NCBI GenBank assembly: GCA_036365145.1
Contig: JAEOAD010000031.1
Span: 8,776,001 to 8,840,000 of the forward strand
Direction: 5' to 3'
DNA: 64,000 bases
Origin: Orientallactaga sibirica
Lineage: Eukaryota > Chordata > Mammalia > Rodentia > Dipodidae
Positions within the stretch are counted from its first letter, which is position 1. Every line of letters starts with the position of its first letter. Below, piece by piece: positions 47,095 to 58,123 of this stretch. Under the pieces are notes generated by a model that worked only from the letters and a program-made list of their open reading frames with translations, searched no databases and was not told the origin of the DNA. The position numbers were made by a program, and so were the translations under genes.

Positions 47095-47468
47095 TGGGGA
47101 CCTTTAAATTTTTAACTTTATGCATCTTGCATTATAACATGTTCAGGAGCTGTATAGGAACCTGGGGAAGAATATGGTGTATAGAGTGTAAACTTCCCCC
47201 CCATAGAGTCATGAGGTGGAGCTTTGTTGAAGAAAATGTGTTACTAGAGGTAGGCCTTGAGGTTTTATTTCCCAACCCCATTTTGTCTTTCTCCACTTTC
47301 TCCCAGATGATATGAAGGTGTGACATAGGCTTCTTGCTCTGGCTTCTCATACTTTCTCTGCCATAATGGATGCTTGCCCTCAAAATGTGAGCAGCAGTAA
47401 GGCATTTTCTTCCCTAAACTGATTCTGATCAGGTATTTTTCCCCAGAAATAAGAAAGTAACTGATAAA
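47095..47468 (+). mobile_element. 3' LTR-like end of the MaLR element
   Basis: 'ctctgccataatggatgctt', 'gccctcaaaatgtgagcagc', 'ctgatcaggtatttttcccc' and 'aataagaaagtaactgata' match MaLR LTR 3' text. It differs clearly from the 5' LTR, so one end may be rearranged. Confidence 0.55.
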
Positions 47469-47550
47469 TGTGGACACCAAAGAGCTAAATTTAGGTCCTC
47501 CTGCTTTTGTAGCAATTAATTTACCCCTTGAGCCATTTTCCTGGTCCCTA

Positions 47551-48255
47551 AATATGAGCTTCTCAATGTTGTTTGCACTTCTAAGTCTATGGAGATTAAT
47601 GGAGTTGGACAGAATGCATTTTTCATTATGAGCTAGACAAAGGGTTTTGGTGGCTCAAGTATTCTAATTTAAGGAGATATGTTTGGGTGTCAGGCTTACA
47701 CAACAAAGATGTGTTTGGGTCTCAGGTTGACTAGCACAGAACGAAAAGAAAGATCTTGAGGACCTGCATTAGCAGACTTCAATGTGCTATCAGAAAGCAA
47801 CAGTGATTGCAAGGGATGGAGATTTCTGATATGATGTACTATTTTCTCAGAGAAACATTTAAGATACATGATCATATAAAGAGACTATAAAATATTCTCT
47901 ACATCCTCTACATTTGTGAGCCTTGTCCTGCCATGTGCCACACCCACACTTTTGCCTGGCCCTCTGTCAGGTCCCCACATAGACTGTTGTGGGGAAGGAG
48001 GCCTGCTGCCTGTGATCTTGGATTTCTCATCTATAACACCTCGTTTTTGTTAGTTGTCCCTGTCCAGAGGATGATGACTATTTCTCCAAGTGACTAACAA
48101 CTCAGTTACTTTATGGGCTCTTTTTATTTCTTAGCAATTCTAACAATCTTACCATTTATTTTTCATACTGAAATCCTTTGATGTGCAGATTATGGAGTGT
48201 TTCACTGCTGTTAATCCTGTCAAAACTACAATGGGGATGCTGTTTCTGCTTGGTT
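47551..48255. other. Unassigned DNA
   Basis: No gene or repeat recognised. Confidence 0.4.
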
Positions 48256-48915
48256 GTCAGGCTAACGGGGTGGTCAGGGTTCATGAAAGTCTTTGAACCC
48301 TAAATCGTAGATCCTAGGTTCATGGCTAATTTTAATCAAATAATTAAATTAAAAGACTGAGACAAATAATTATTAAAATTTATATTTATTAAGGGAAGTA
48401 CAGAGCCAAGGAAAGGCACCCATGTGGCTAGAGATTCCACATGGAAGTCCCCGGAAAACTATGGAAAGAAAAAAGAGAAAAGAAAGTTCAAGGAGCTCCT
48501 GCCATGTGGGGAATTGGAGGGGGGTAAAGAGCCCATGTAAAGAGTGAGGGCTGGGCAGGAAGAGGTCTCCCCCTTCAGCTTGGCCCAGGCCCAGCCAGGC
48601 GGAGCAAAGGGGAAACTCACTAGCAGCTGGAAGTTCCCAAGTAATCAGGCAGCTGAGATGAGGTGCCCTCCCCTTACAGATGTATTTATAACCTTGTGGT
48701 TTTAAGTCCTGCCTTCTGGCTCAGGTGAACCAGAGAGACAGCTGGTTGGTTAGGGCTAGGAACTGTCTCAGGAAGAGGCTGGCCCTAACACCAAGTTCTG
48801 AGGGCTGAACTTGACCAACTACAATGTTTAAATCCTAGGAAAGACCTCCCTCCCAGGAGGGGTGCAGGTGTGGGAATACAGGTCTAGGTAAAAGATAAGG
48901 ATTCTAGCAAGTGCA
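48256..48915 (-). mobile_element. LTR family X, copy 1 (minus strand)
   Basis: About 660 bp closely similar to 55687-56322: shared 'gggaagtacag', 'ccaaggaaaggcaccca', 'cagctggttggttag', 'gggctgaacttgacc', 'ctagcaagtgca'. On the minus strand it starts TGCACTTGCTAG, has a TATA-like TATAAATAC (about 48683) and AATAAATA (about 48389). Interpretation as an LTR is inference; no internal region is attached. Confidence 0.6.
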
Positions 48916-49138
48916 GGTCATCTTGTCTTCCTAGTTCAAGAAACTAGCTGCCTACTATGGACACCCCCCCCATACACACACTTTCACAGGAGGCTGCTTT
49001 TAAATTGAGATGGGAACAATGGCATGGGAGTATCTATGTGTACACCAGGGACCACTCACCAGGCAGAGGAGCCATTAGTACCATGAAGAGGGACACATTA
49101 GATTACTTAGTTAAACAGGGTCCTGTTTACCCTGTTCT
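48916..49138. other. Unassigned DNA before a microsatellite
   Basis: Nothing recognised. The 134-codon frame starting at 48957 is created by the downstream microsatellite. Confidence 0.45.
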
Positions 49139-49270
49139 GTCCTTCCTTCCTTCCTTCCTTCCTTCCTTCCTTCCTTCCTTCCTTCCTTCCTTCCTTTCCT
49201 TCCTTCCTTCCTTCCTTCCTTCCTTCCTTCCTTCCTTCCCTCCCTCCCTCCTTCCTTCCCTCCCTTCCTC

Positions 49271-49341
<71 letters not shown>

Positions 49342-49344
49342 TCC
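49139..49344. repeat. (CCTT)n to (CTTT)n compound microsatellite, about 205 bp
   Basis: A long CCTT block, a short CCCT/CCTC transition, then a long CTTT block. Gives paired spurious frames on both strands. Confidence 0.97.
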
Positions 49345-49377
49345 CTCTCATCAATGAATAAAAAGATATTTTAAATG

Positions 49378-49572
49378 GACTAGAGATATGGTTCAGTGGT
49401 TAAAGGCACTTTGCTTGAGAAGCCTGATGGACTTGATTCTATTCCCTATGACCCATGGAAAGGCAGATGCACAAAGTGGTGCATGTAACTGGAGTTTGTT
49501 TGCAATGGCTGAAGACCCTGGCACACTCATATTCATTCTCTCTCAAGTAAATAAAATATTAAACAAAAAGTA
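49378..49572 (+). mobile_element. SINE type I, diverged
   Basis: 'gactagagatatggttcagt', 'aaaggcagatgcacaaagtg', 'ctggagtttgtttgcaatgg', tail AAATAAAATATTAAAC. Confidence 0.85.
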
Positions 49573-49631
49573 TAAAAATATTTATTTGTATGTGGGTGTG
49601 TGTGTTGAGGGATGTGGTGTATGGGTGTGTC

Positions 49632-49750
49632 AGGGCATTTTGCACAGCAAATGAACAACAGATGCATGGGCCACATTTTGGATCTCTTTTATGTTGGTGT
49701 TAGGGAATTGTACCCCCCAGGCCAACAGGCTTTGCAAATAAGCACCTTTA
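49632..49750 (-). mobile_element. SINE type I, minus strand, partial
   Basis: 'aacaacagatgcatgggcca', 'atgttggtgttagggaattg', 'ggctttgcaaataagcacct'. The head end is missing where the next SINE begins. Confidence 0.75.
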
Positions 49751-49751
49751 A

Positions 49752-49957
49752 TTGTTTGTTTGTTTGTTTGTTTGTTTGAGATTAAGAGAGAAGGGAATGA
49801 GAGAAAGAAAGAGAGAGAGAATAAGTGTTCTAGGGCCTCTAGCCACTGCAAATGAACTCCAGATGCATGTGTCATCTTGTACATCTGGCTTTATATGGGT
49901 ACTGGCAAATTGAACCTAGGTCTTTATGCCTTAATCTGTAATCCATCTCCACAGCCC
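49752..49957 (-). mobile_element. SINE type I, minus strand, abutting copy
   Basis: (TTTG)n tail, GA tract, 'actccagatgcatgtgtcat', 'gtacatctggctttatatgg', head 'taatccatctccacagccc'. Confidence 0.9.
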
Positions 49958-52239
49958 TAACCTTCTTTTCATCAGTCTAACTTTCCATTAAGAATTAACT
50001 TTATTTTTTATCTTGTCCTAACATTTCAGGAACCTGTGTGCAATAATTCTGGGTTCCTATAGTCTCAGAGCATTCTGGTAGCTTATGAAAATGCCCCTCA
50101 TTCCATCTTTCCAGAAATGCCATCTGCCTTTCCAGAAATGCTTCCTGAAATGCCTTCATCAGCTCTGCTTCTCTGGATGCCATCTCCTCAGCCCAAGCAG
50201 TGACCCTTCTGTTGCCTTACCTGGTTCTCGAGTTTCCTGCCTTGGCCTCTTTTTCTATCTCCCTGATTTCTTTTGCTGTTCTTTCCTCTTCATGGAAATC
50301 ACCTGCACTGAGGAAGAACAGGAGGTAATGTATGCATCCTGTTCTGGATGCTGGCAGGGAGAGTCACTGCTGGGTCACATCTGACATGAAAAGTCTTCCC
50401 CTGTGGGGAAGGCGTGTTACTCACAGTGGTATTTTCTGATTACTGCTACTTTACATCCTCTTTCTTACAGCCATTTTCCTGTTCACTGTGGATAAATTTG
50501 CAACCATTGCCAACAACACAGCGACTAAAACCCACAGTGAGGTGCAGTGTCCTTTCTCACAAATAGGTCTGTCCTTCAACTTGGTTTCATTTAGCCTTGA
50601 AAAGTGCTATCTAATTTGTTACCTCCAAGGGTGAGCACAGGCTCAACTACCTCAGCTCCCCTGCTGGAGTATTTTTCAGTGAAACAGACACTTAGAAGCT
50701 ACTTTTGCAAAAAAATAAAAAAGGTGACTTCTCACATGGGCCCAAAAGGTAACTAAAAGCAGGACGAAAGCCTGGCCTCTCTCCCTTCATTTCATGTTTG
50801 TCCTTTGCCACAGAGATGTTATTTTCCTTAACCTTTCCTTCTTCCTGTGTCACCATGAATTCCAGGAAAAGCAAAACTTCATAGGAAATAGTTTCCCAGT
50901 TGAGGAAAAGTATCTATGGAGCAATTATACCATCAGCTATCAACAGACTAATAACTTATTGGCCCACCAGAGATGAGATGATGTTGGGGACCAGCATTCA
51001 CCAGGATTGCTAAGCTATGTATACTTCTAGCCTTCTATTTAAGCCTAAACACCATTTGAGTATCCTAAAATGGACTTGATGTCATTGCACCCCTTTATTC
51101 GCTCCTGCCTCTTACTGTGATTGGCATCTTGCAAACAGGTGACAGCATATCTTTAGGGGACTGTGGGAGCTGAGAATCTGGCCTAAACCTCCAGCTACAA
51201 TAGCATTTTCAATCACTTTAGTCATAAGATGGTCCTTTGGGTATCTACTTAAAGTTAGACAAATGGGCCCAGGGTATCGTTGCAAACAGGAAGTTCACTA
51301 ATTTTAAAAGAATTTTTCATTTGCTTTGGAGGAATTAAAAGAACATGATACAGAGGTTAGCTTTATCAGATCTATACAGCTCAGTTATTACACAAACTAA
51401 ACTAGTTTTTGAATGAAAGGAGTACATGGTGAACATAACTTTGAACTTTGTCTACCCTGGTGAAGGATCCAAAAGTTCTTTATCCAAGAAAAGATTTAGT
51501 GAAAGAGAGTTTCTACTCAAAGAGGGTATGATGTGTTTTTCATGATGTCTGTCATCATTATACAGGATCTTCATGGGCTTTACAAATCACAGGATCAGAG
51601 GCAATGGCAGGTTCTCCCCTTTGTCCAGCAAAGAGTTTCAGGAGGCAGAATGCTGGTGTAAGATAATATTCATTTGTGTCTATGGATTGAATACTCTGCA
51701 CAGTTGTATTTCAGGGAAAATTGTTAATATTTTTTGAGAAAGACCTTTTTGGAATATTCCCAACCTTCTGCACAACAACATGGGAGATTTTCTTCAGCAG
51801 ATGTTGATGAGCTCCTAACACCCTCTCAGCACTCTGGATGTGTCGATGGTTTTGCATTAAATTTAAGCTTAAAATCATTTAATAGGTGTCAGTAACATAA
51901 CATTTTAGATTTGATGTTTTTCTCTCCCAAAGAATGATGATTTTGAGGACTTTTTCATCTCTACTAGGGTTTGATTATGAAATGCCCCACATAAGATCAT
52001 GTTTTGAGTAATTGTTTCAGTAGCTTTTAGCATTATTTTGAAGGCTGTGGAGGCTTTAGAAGGCTTGATGAGGTAGGTCACAATGTGAACCCATTGTCAC
52101 CTCACATGTCCTTCCACAGGCCTTTCCCACCATTAATAACTGAAATCTCTGACATCATGACCCCACATAGTTCTTCCTCCCTCCAGCTGCTAGTGTCAGC
52201 TACATATTGCTTTTTAGTTATGTTTATTCAAATCTTTGA
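49958..52239. other. About 2.3 kb of low-repeat DNA, no gene recognised
   Basis: No transposon landmarks, apart from a possible MaLR trace near 52030-52110. 50085-50160 has a short internal repetition ('tttccagaaatgc' at 50108 and 50129). The 99-codon frame at 50085 has no recognised motif. Confidence 0.4.
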
Positions 52240-52755
52240 CTCACTTTTAAATAAGCTGTTTTTTTAATTATTGAGTTTTGATAATTCTTTATGTATTCTA
52301 AGTACAAATCTGTTAATGAACATGGGTTTTCTCTGTCTGTGGTTTAGCTTTTCATACTGGGTAGAACAGAAATGCTTAGTTTAAATGCACTCCAGTGCAC
52401 CCATCTTTTCTTTTATGCATCCTTTAACATACCCTTGCAGAACCTGAGTACAAAGATCTGCTCCCATGCTTCCTAACAGAAGTTTTGTAGTTTTAGGTCA
52501 ATCTTTTTTTTCTTTACTCCCCACTCCTCCCTCCCCACAGTTTTTTGGATTCTTGTGCATCTATTGCCCAGTCCTGCTTAGATTATTCTCCAGTGATTTG
52601 CTTTTGCATCTTTGCCAAAATTTGTTTAGGTCTAATTCTGAGTTCTTCACTCTGTCACATTCCTCTGTGTGACATCAATATCACACTGACTTGATTACCA
52701 CAGCTGTATTATATGTCTGGAAATCAAGTAGTATTCTTATATCTGTCTTTACTTA

Positions 52756-52803
<48 letters not shown>

Positions 52804-53345
52804 GCAGTTACTTTGCCATATTGTGTAAATTTTAAAATTAACTTGCTCATTTCAACAAAATCCTGGGACATTGATTGTAATTACTTGGATCTATAGATCA
52901 ATTTCAGAAGAATTGGCCTTTTAACAGTATTGAATCTTCTAACCAATAAACCCAGCATTTCAGTTTATTTATGCTTTCCTTGATTCATTTCCTCTGTGTG
53001 CTAACTTTTCAATATAATGGTTATATAAAATTTTTCCTAGATTCATGCTCAACTATTTTATGATTTCTGTATGCTGTAAAAGGCACTTCTAATGTTAATT
53101 TTTAATTATTTCTAACATAGAAAATGCAATTTATTTTTCATTCTTCTGTCTGACTAGTCCTTCTTTTATTTTGATGTTGTTTTTTCCTTCTTTCAGCATC
53201 CATGCTCCCATATTTGAAGGCTTGGTAGATCCAGGCAGATAATAACAGCTGCTGTGAGGTCATGAATGCAATGGCTATTTCATGTCCAGAAGGTAACATA
53301 CCAAAGCACCCCATATTCATCCTCTGGCTCTTATTTTTTATTGAA
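52240..53345 (-). mobile_element. L1 relic, minus strand: ORF2 and 3' UTR pieces
   Basis: 52260-53130 reads antisense ORF2 ('gttttgtagttttaggtcaa', 'atatcacactgacttgatta', 'atctatagatcaatttcaga', 'acagtattgaatcttctaac'). 53135-53345 is antisense rodent L1 3' UTR ('gtgaggtcatgaatgcaatg', 'catcctctggctcttatttt'). Non-contiguous within L1, so two fragments or an internal deletion. Confidence 0.7.
52757..52803. repeat. (TG)n microsatellite
   Basis: About 22 TG units within the L1 relic. Confidence 0.96.
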
Positions 53346-53381
53346 GATTTTAATACATGAACATATTACAATTTCACAGTC

Positions 53382-53729
53382 TTAAAGGAGGTAGTTAGCA
53401 TGTCAGAAATTCATCATACTACTGGTGAACACCAAGAAGTCTGTTTGGATACTGGCCCCATGCTACATGCTATTTTAATAACCCCAGGGGAGCAGGATAC
53501 CTGGCTATCTCAGAAGAAAGGATTTCAAAGAATCAAAGAAGCTAACGCTTCTCCCATCCCTCTGTCCTTGACAACAACAGCCCCTCCCCACCAAATGCTA
53601 GGTGGACACCTTGCATTTCCAGAATCTCCACTGCTGAGAGGTGAAGTGTCCCTTTATGACTAAGACTTCCCTCCAATAAAGTCTAGTTCCTCTGTTGTAG
53701 ACATGACTTCTCTTTCTCTTTTTTTAACA
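53382..53729 (+). mobile_element. Family Y LTR, 5' copy
   Basis: Starts 'ttaaaggaggtagttagcat', contains 'ggtggacaccttgcatttcc', polyadenylation signal AATAAA at 53675-53680, ends 'ttttttaaca'. Followed by 'tatggggccaaagcgtaaac', where a primer-binding site would be; only its first bases (TGGGG) resemble a tRNA-Pro site. Confidence 0.65.
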
Positions 53730-53815
53730 TATGGGGCCAAAGCGTAAACAAACTTAGTGATTGTGGTGGCTCATCCCAGGCCAAAGCCTAAACCCTAAAC
53801 AATTTCTGGTGTATA

Positions 53816-53818
<3 letters not shown>

Positions 53819-53871
<53 letters not shown>

Positions 53872-53872
53872 C
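53819..53872. repeat. (CT)n microsatellite
   Basis: CT dinucleotides with one CTAT interruption. Confidence 0.95.
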
Positions 53873-54717
53873 TTTCACCATAGTAAAAAGTAGAAGACTT
53901 GCAACTGCCCCGGACAGGAGTACAAGACCTAGGCCAAGCTACTCTTTGGTGGGCTAGAGCAAATCTCCAATGCCCAGTTGGGTAATTCACCTGCTAGAAG
54001 CCTCTCCTTCTCCCCCTTCCCAGCTCCAGCCATGGAAAGGCCAATCTCCATACCCACTGAATCATCCAGCGCTGGACCATCCTTACCCAAGGAAATGGTG
54101 AGTCAGCCTTCCTGAGTTACCTGGGAAAAGGCAGCCCTGAGAACTTCTGGCCAGAAACAAAGGTACAAACACTCCTGACCCCTGCACTTCCACCCTCCAT
54201 TAGGTTCTCAAATTTCCAAAACTTCACTGGCCACCTTCCTGCTATACACCGTCTCCTGGCAGATCTTAATAAACTCTTAGATCCAAAAAGTTATCTGTTT
54301 TGGTCCTCCATTGTAAAACCAGAGATGGAGGTATCCCCCAAACTGACTACCTTCTTGGGCTCTACCCCTTTCCCTCTCTTTTTCCCCCTCCCTTGACTTT
54401 TGCTGAGGCTTTCTTAAAGTAATTAGCAGTTCTATTCTCTAATAAATCTGGTGGCTGGAAGTAGGTCCCTCAGGGCAGGGTCTGGAAACCCATTACTCTC
54501 TTCCAGATTTATTTCCAGATCTTAATGACTAACACATACCTCCCCACATACCCCCCTAATTTCCTCTACACTGGACAGAGGTCTGGATCCTCCTTGCCCC
54601 AACTCTTTCCCAGAACCTCCACCCAAAAAGAAACATAAAGTCCAAATGCCTCGTTTTTTATTGCAGTACACTCTGGGCACAATATAAATTGAGCATTAAT
54701 TAATTCTTGGTGGCCTA
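53873..54717 (+). other. Internal region of the Y element, no ORF
   Basis: Pyrimidine-biased, includes 'ccagctccagccatggaaag' and several short frames but nothing I recognise as a retroviral gene. Two 'cttaataaactc'/'ctaataaatctg' stretches. Confidence 0.35.
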
Positions 54718-54731
54718 AAAATGACACATTC

Positions 54732-54965
54732 GGGGCTGGAGGGATGGCTTAGTGGTTAAGGTGTTTGCCTGCAAAGCTAAAGGACCCAGGTTCAATTTCC
54801 CAGGACCCATGTTAGCCGGATGCATAAGGGGGCACACGCATCTGGAGTTTGTTTGCAGTGGCTGGAGGCCCTGGCACTCACTCTCTCTCTCCCTCTTTCT
54901 CTGTCAAATAAATAAAAAAATTAAATATTAAAAAATCTTGACACCCCCCACACGAGCAAAAAAAT
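54732..54965 (+). mobile_element. SINE type I with 3' extra sequence inside its target duplication
   Basis: Complete SINE to its AAATAAATAAA tail, then 'cttgacaccccccacacgag' and a second A-rich tail before the right-hand duplication. Perfect 14-bp duplication 'aaaatgacacattc' at 54718-54731 and 54966-54979. The extra bases look like a 3' transduction. Confidence 0.93.
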
Positions 54966-54979
54966 AAAATGACACATTC

Positions 54980-55686
54980 AAATTCCAAAATTTTAAAGAT
55001 TTTGAGAACTTCAAAAACTGGAACAACTAATGCTCCCTATTCCAAGACTGACTTCTTCCCCTATTTCTTTTTAACCTCCAAACTAAGAGGTCAGTAGTGA
55101 CTGTTTCTGTAACACCCAAATCAACCCAAAATTCTGAATCATCACCCCAATCCATGGAGTTTAGATAAGGCATATGCTTCCCAGAATGCAGCTATGCAAG
55201 TGGGACTTTGATCTCCCTAAGATCCTACCAGTGGTCTTCGCCCAATAACCCTCATATGTCCTCAGGGGTCTTTACTCAGTCTCCCTCAGACCTCACTAAA
55301 GGTCTTTGCCTAATCTTCCTCAGAACCTGTCAGGGTCTTTGTCCATCTCCCTGTTGTGAGAGAGATTTTCATCTCCCTACTGGGGGAGGTTCATCTCCCT
55401 ATGGTGGGAGGTTTTGACATGTCCCTGTGGTGGAAGGTCCCCATCTCCAGGCAGCCCTAAGCCAGGCCTTAGGCCAAAAGGGGATATCTTTATCGGTAGT
55501 TTTCCAGGAATGTTTGAAAAACTCCAAACAAAACAAAACAAAATTTCATGTCAGACAACCTTTGTCTCAGAGACAAAGTGAGTCTCAGCCTATCTATAAA
55601 CTCCAAAATTGGTAAATATCACTTTCTTCTAAAGATAGTCTATTGGCCTGCCTCATAAACAAAAATCTAAAAGTCAGATATCAATC
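54980..55686 (+). other. Internal region of the Y element, no ORF
   Basis: Contains five or more imperfect short repeats of 'tcatctccctatggtggg' type between 55200 and 55445 ('catctccct', 'ggtctttg'). No gene recognised. Confidence 0.4.
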
Positions 55687-56322
55687 TGTAATGGGGTTCT
55701 CAGGGTCCAGGAATGTCTTTGAACCCCAAACCCTAAGTTTGCTTCTATTTTAATCAAAGAATTGAAAAAAACAGACTGAGAAGGATAATTATTAAATTAT
55801 TATATTTGTTGAGGGAAGTACAGATCCAAGGAAAGGCACCCACGTGGCTAGAGATCCCATGTGGAGAGCCTGGAAAAACCATGGAAAGAAAAGAGAGAAG
55901 AGAAAGTTCAAGGAGCCCATGTGGAGATCAAGGGCTAGGGGGCCCTCCCTTTGGCCCAGTCCATCAGGGCTTTGGACCAAGCCAGCTGAGGAAAAGTTCA
56001 TTCATAGCTGGACGTTCCTAAGAGGTCAGAGAGCCTGCCCTCCCCTTGCAAAGGTATTTATAACTTTATAGTGGTGGGTTGTCTTCAGGCTCAGGTGAAT
56101 CAGAGGGACAGCTAGTTGGTTAGAGCTAGGGGCTGTTCTTGGGAAGAGGGCTAACCCTGACACCAAGTTCCAGGGGCTGAACTTGACCTACCACAATGTT
56201 TAAATCCCGAGAAAGATCTCTCTCCCAGGATCAGTTCTGTTTGTTTGTGGAAAAACAGTTCTCAGGAAGTAGGCAAGAGGTAAGAAGTCAGATCAGATCA
56301 TCTTTGATTTCTAGCAAGTGCA
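55687..56322 (-). mobile_element. LTR family X, copy 2 (minus strand), nested in Y
   Basis: Minus strand: starts TGCACTTGCTAG and ends CCCCATTACA. TATA-like box near 56056 and an AATAAT/AATATA region near 55795. Aligns along its length with 48256-48915. No internal region adjoins it, so it is a solo LTR or fragment. Confidence 0.6.
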
Positions 56323-56753
56323 GACTTTTCTGCCTTTTTTTTTTTTTTTTTTACTTTCAGGGGCCCAGTCACCCTAATTGTACCCTCCTCTCAATCCCTG
56401 ATCCCTCCCTCCATTTCTTCCCTTCTGCTTCTTCTCCTCTGTCATTCCACCTTCTCACTATGCTACAGCCATTGCTACCTGCCCCCTCTGCCTCAGCTCC
56501 TATGTCCATCTCCTCCACACTCATGTCACTCTCAGCCTTTTGTCCTAATATTTGGTACTCTATTCTCAAAAACATGGGCCTTCATTTAACAGTGCCATAT
56601 AATTTGTTCTTTGTGACACCAGCTTCTCAAGGAAAAGAAAAAAGAATGTGTTGCTTTTAAATTCCAACTACAAACAGTGTACACTGTTGATTGCTAATAT
56701 GAACACATTGGCTCGCAGGCAAGTACTTGTGTAAATTTAAAAATATCAAATTA
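56323..56753 (+). other. Internal Y region, pyrimidine-rich
   Basis: T run at 56335-56352, then a CT-rich stretch. The 154-codon frame at 56196-56660 crosses the X LTR, the T run and this stretch, so it is not a real gene. Confidence 0.45.
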
Positions 56754-57022
56754 GGGCTGGAGAGATGGCTTAGCGGTTAAGGTGTCTGCCTGCTAAGCCC
56801 AAGAACTCTGGTTCCAATCTCCAGTGGTTCCAATCTCCAGGTCCCACGTTTAGCCAGATGCAAAGTGACGCAAGGGCGCAATGCCATGCTTGACCACAAG
56901 GGGGTGCACGCATCTGGATTTCGTTCACAGCAGCTGAGAGACTGCTGGCGCGCCCATCTCTATCTGTCTCCCTCTCCCTCTCAGTCTGTCTCTCTGTGTC
57001 TCTCTCCAAAAATAAATAAAAT
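56754..57022 (+). mobile_element. SINE type II with perfect 20-bp target duplication
   Basis: Type II landmarks throughout ('ccacgtttagccagatgc', 'gaccacaagggggtgcac', 'gcagctgagagactgctgg'). Flanked by 'aatttaaaaatatcaaatta' at 56734-56753 and 57023-57042. Among the youngest insertions here. Confidence 0.97.
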
Positions 57023-57042
57023 AATTTAAAAATATCAAATTA

Positions 57043-58110
57043 ACTTAAGTTCTCATTAATTTGAAGTATAACTAAAATCTTAAAGGACATCTTTCTAATT
57101 GTGTTCTTTGTCATATCTAATGCTGACCAACCATGTCAGGTCATATGTTCTATGTTTCATGTAGTCTGTCTTTATGTGTAACTAAAATGTGATCAGTAAT
57201 TGTTCTAGTGCTTATGGTCATTAAATTTTGCATGTTCATAGATATATTCTGAAATGATGTCAAATTGCTAAGAAGAGATTTAAAACATATTTAAAATAAG
57301 TTACTTTTGGACTTTTGGCTTTATGCTTATTCATGATAGACATGTTCACACACCAAAGTTTAATCCTGTTCCTGACATTGCCTTCTGAATGTTTATTTTT
57401 ACTTAAATCCTTAATTTTTTAAAAAGTGATTAATTTGTGTTTAAGATACAATATATATACTTTCTATCAAGCAACAGTTTCCTTGCTTTTAAGGTTCATT
57501 TCTAAAAGTTTATAATAATAAAATATACAAAAAGCCATAAAATTTACAATTATGAAGTGTAAGATTAAATGGGTAAATATAAAACGTTGTCCCTCTGTAC
57601 TTCTCTAACCTTAGTTGTTTATATATTTCCATAACTCTTTATAATCAGTGAATAAATTTATTGTCTCATGTCAAGGTTAAAATTCAGGTGTACATAGATC
57701 TCCTACATTAAGCTTTGACTACTGAAATAAAATCGAGTCCTTAACAAAATCAAGATATTTTATCTAGCTTTGTTTTTTAAACTTAATCTAAGTGTGACAT
57801 AAGCTAAATGTACCAGCTTGTTGTAAATGACCTTCTGACCCTTTACCTTTCCACCATTTCACCTCAGAGGGTCCTATAACAGGCTAACTCCTATCTATCT
57901 GGACACTCTTATTTGTCCTCTAAGGTAAAAGTCAACAAGAGTATCGAGCCTGTCCCATTTTTTTTTTCTCCTGTCTTCACACTTTAGCTTGAAAAAGTCA
58001 GATTCAAACCCAATGCCCATCTCCCAAAAATACTGGCGGGGGGGATGTGTCTATCTCTACTAACATTAGACTTGGAGGTTCATCAAATTTCCTTTGTCAC
58101 TGGTAACATT
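57043..58110 (+). other. Internal Y region, AT-rich, no ORF
   Basis: No gene recognised. T run at 57958-57967. Confidence 0.35.
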
Positions 58111-58123
58111 AAAAGAGAAAAGG

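Larger units (their letters stand above)
44829..47468 (+). mobile_element. MaLR/ERVL-type LTR element with internal region
   Basis: 5' LTR at 44829-45216, internal region to about 47090, 3' LTR-like end to 47468. The internal text ('gcttaatgggccattttg', 'ggggccttgactcacgaaat', 'gaggaatttttggagtatta') fits rodent MaLR internal sequence. No intact gag or pol frame. Flanks 'agtgg' and 'tgtgg' could be a decayed 5-bp duplication. Two SINEs have since inserted into the internal part. Confidence 0.75.
44560..47550 (-). mobile_element. B4-like SINE split by a 2.6-kb LTR element
   Basis: The minus-strand SINE halves are 44560-44828 ('gatcataggcaagtgccac', 'tacacccagcattta') and 47469-47550 ('ctaaatttaggtcctcctgc', 'cccttgagccattttcctgg'). 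Compared with the uninterrupted copy at 24598-24906 the halves join without gap, showing that the LTR element landed inside it. Confidence 0.8.

Noticed and set aside
48957..49361. 134-codon frame with Pro/Ser/Phe repeats
   Set aside because: Most of it is the translated CCTT/CTTT microsatellite.
48256..56322. The two X copies as the 5' and 3' LTRs of one provirus
   Set aside because: The DNA between them holds an L1 relic, a microsatellite, SINEs and the Y 5' LTR in unrelated arrangement, not a retroviral internal region.
56196..56660. 154-codon plus-strand frame
   Set aside because: It spans the end of the X LTR, an 18-T run (poly-Phe) and a pyrimidine tract. Composition-driven.
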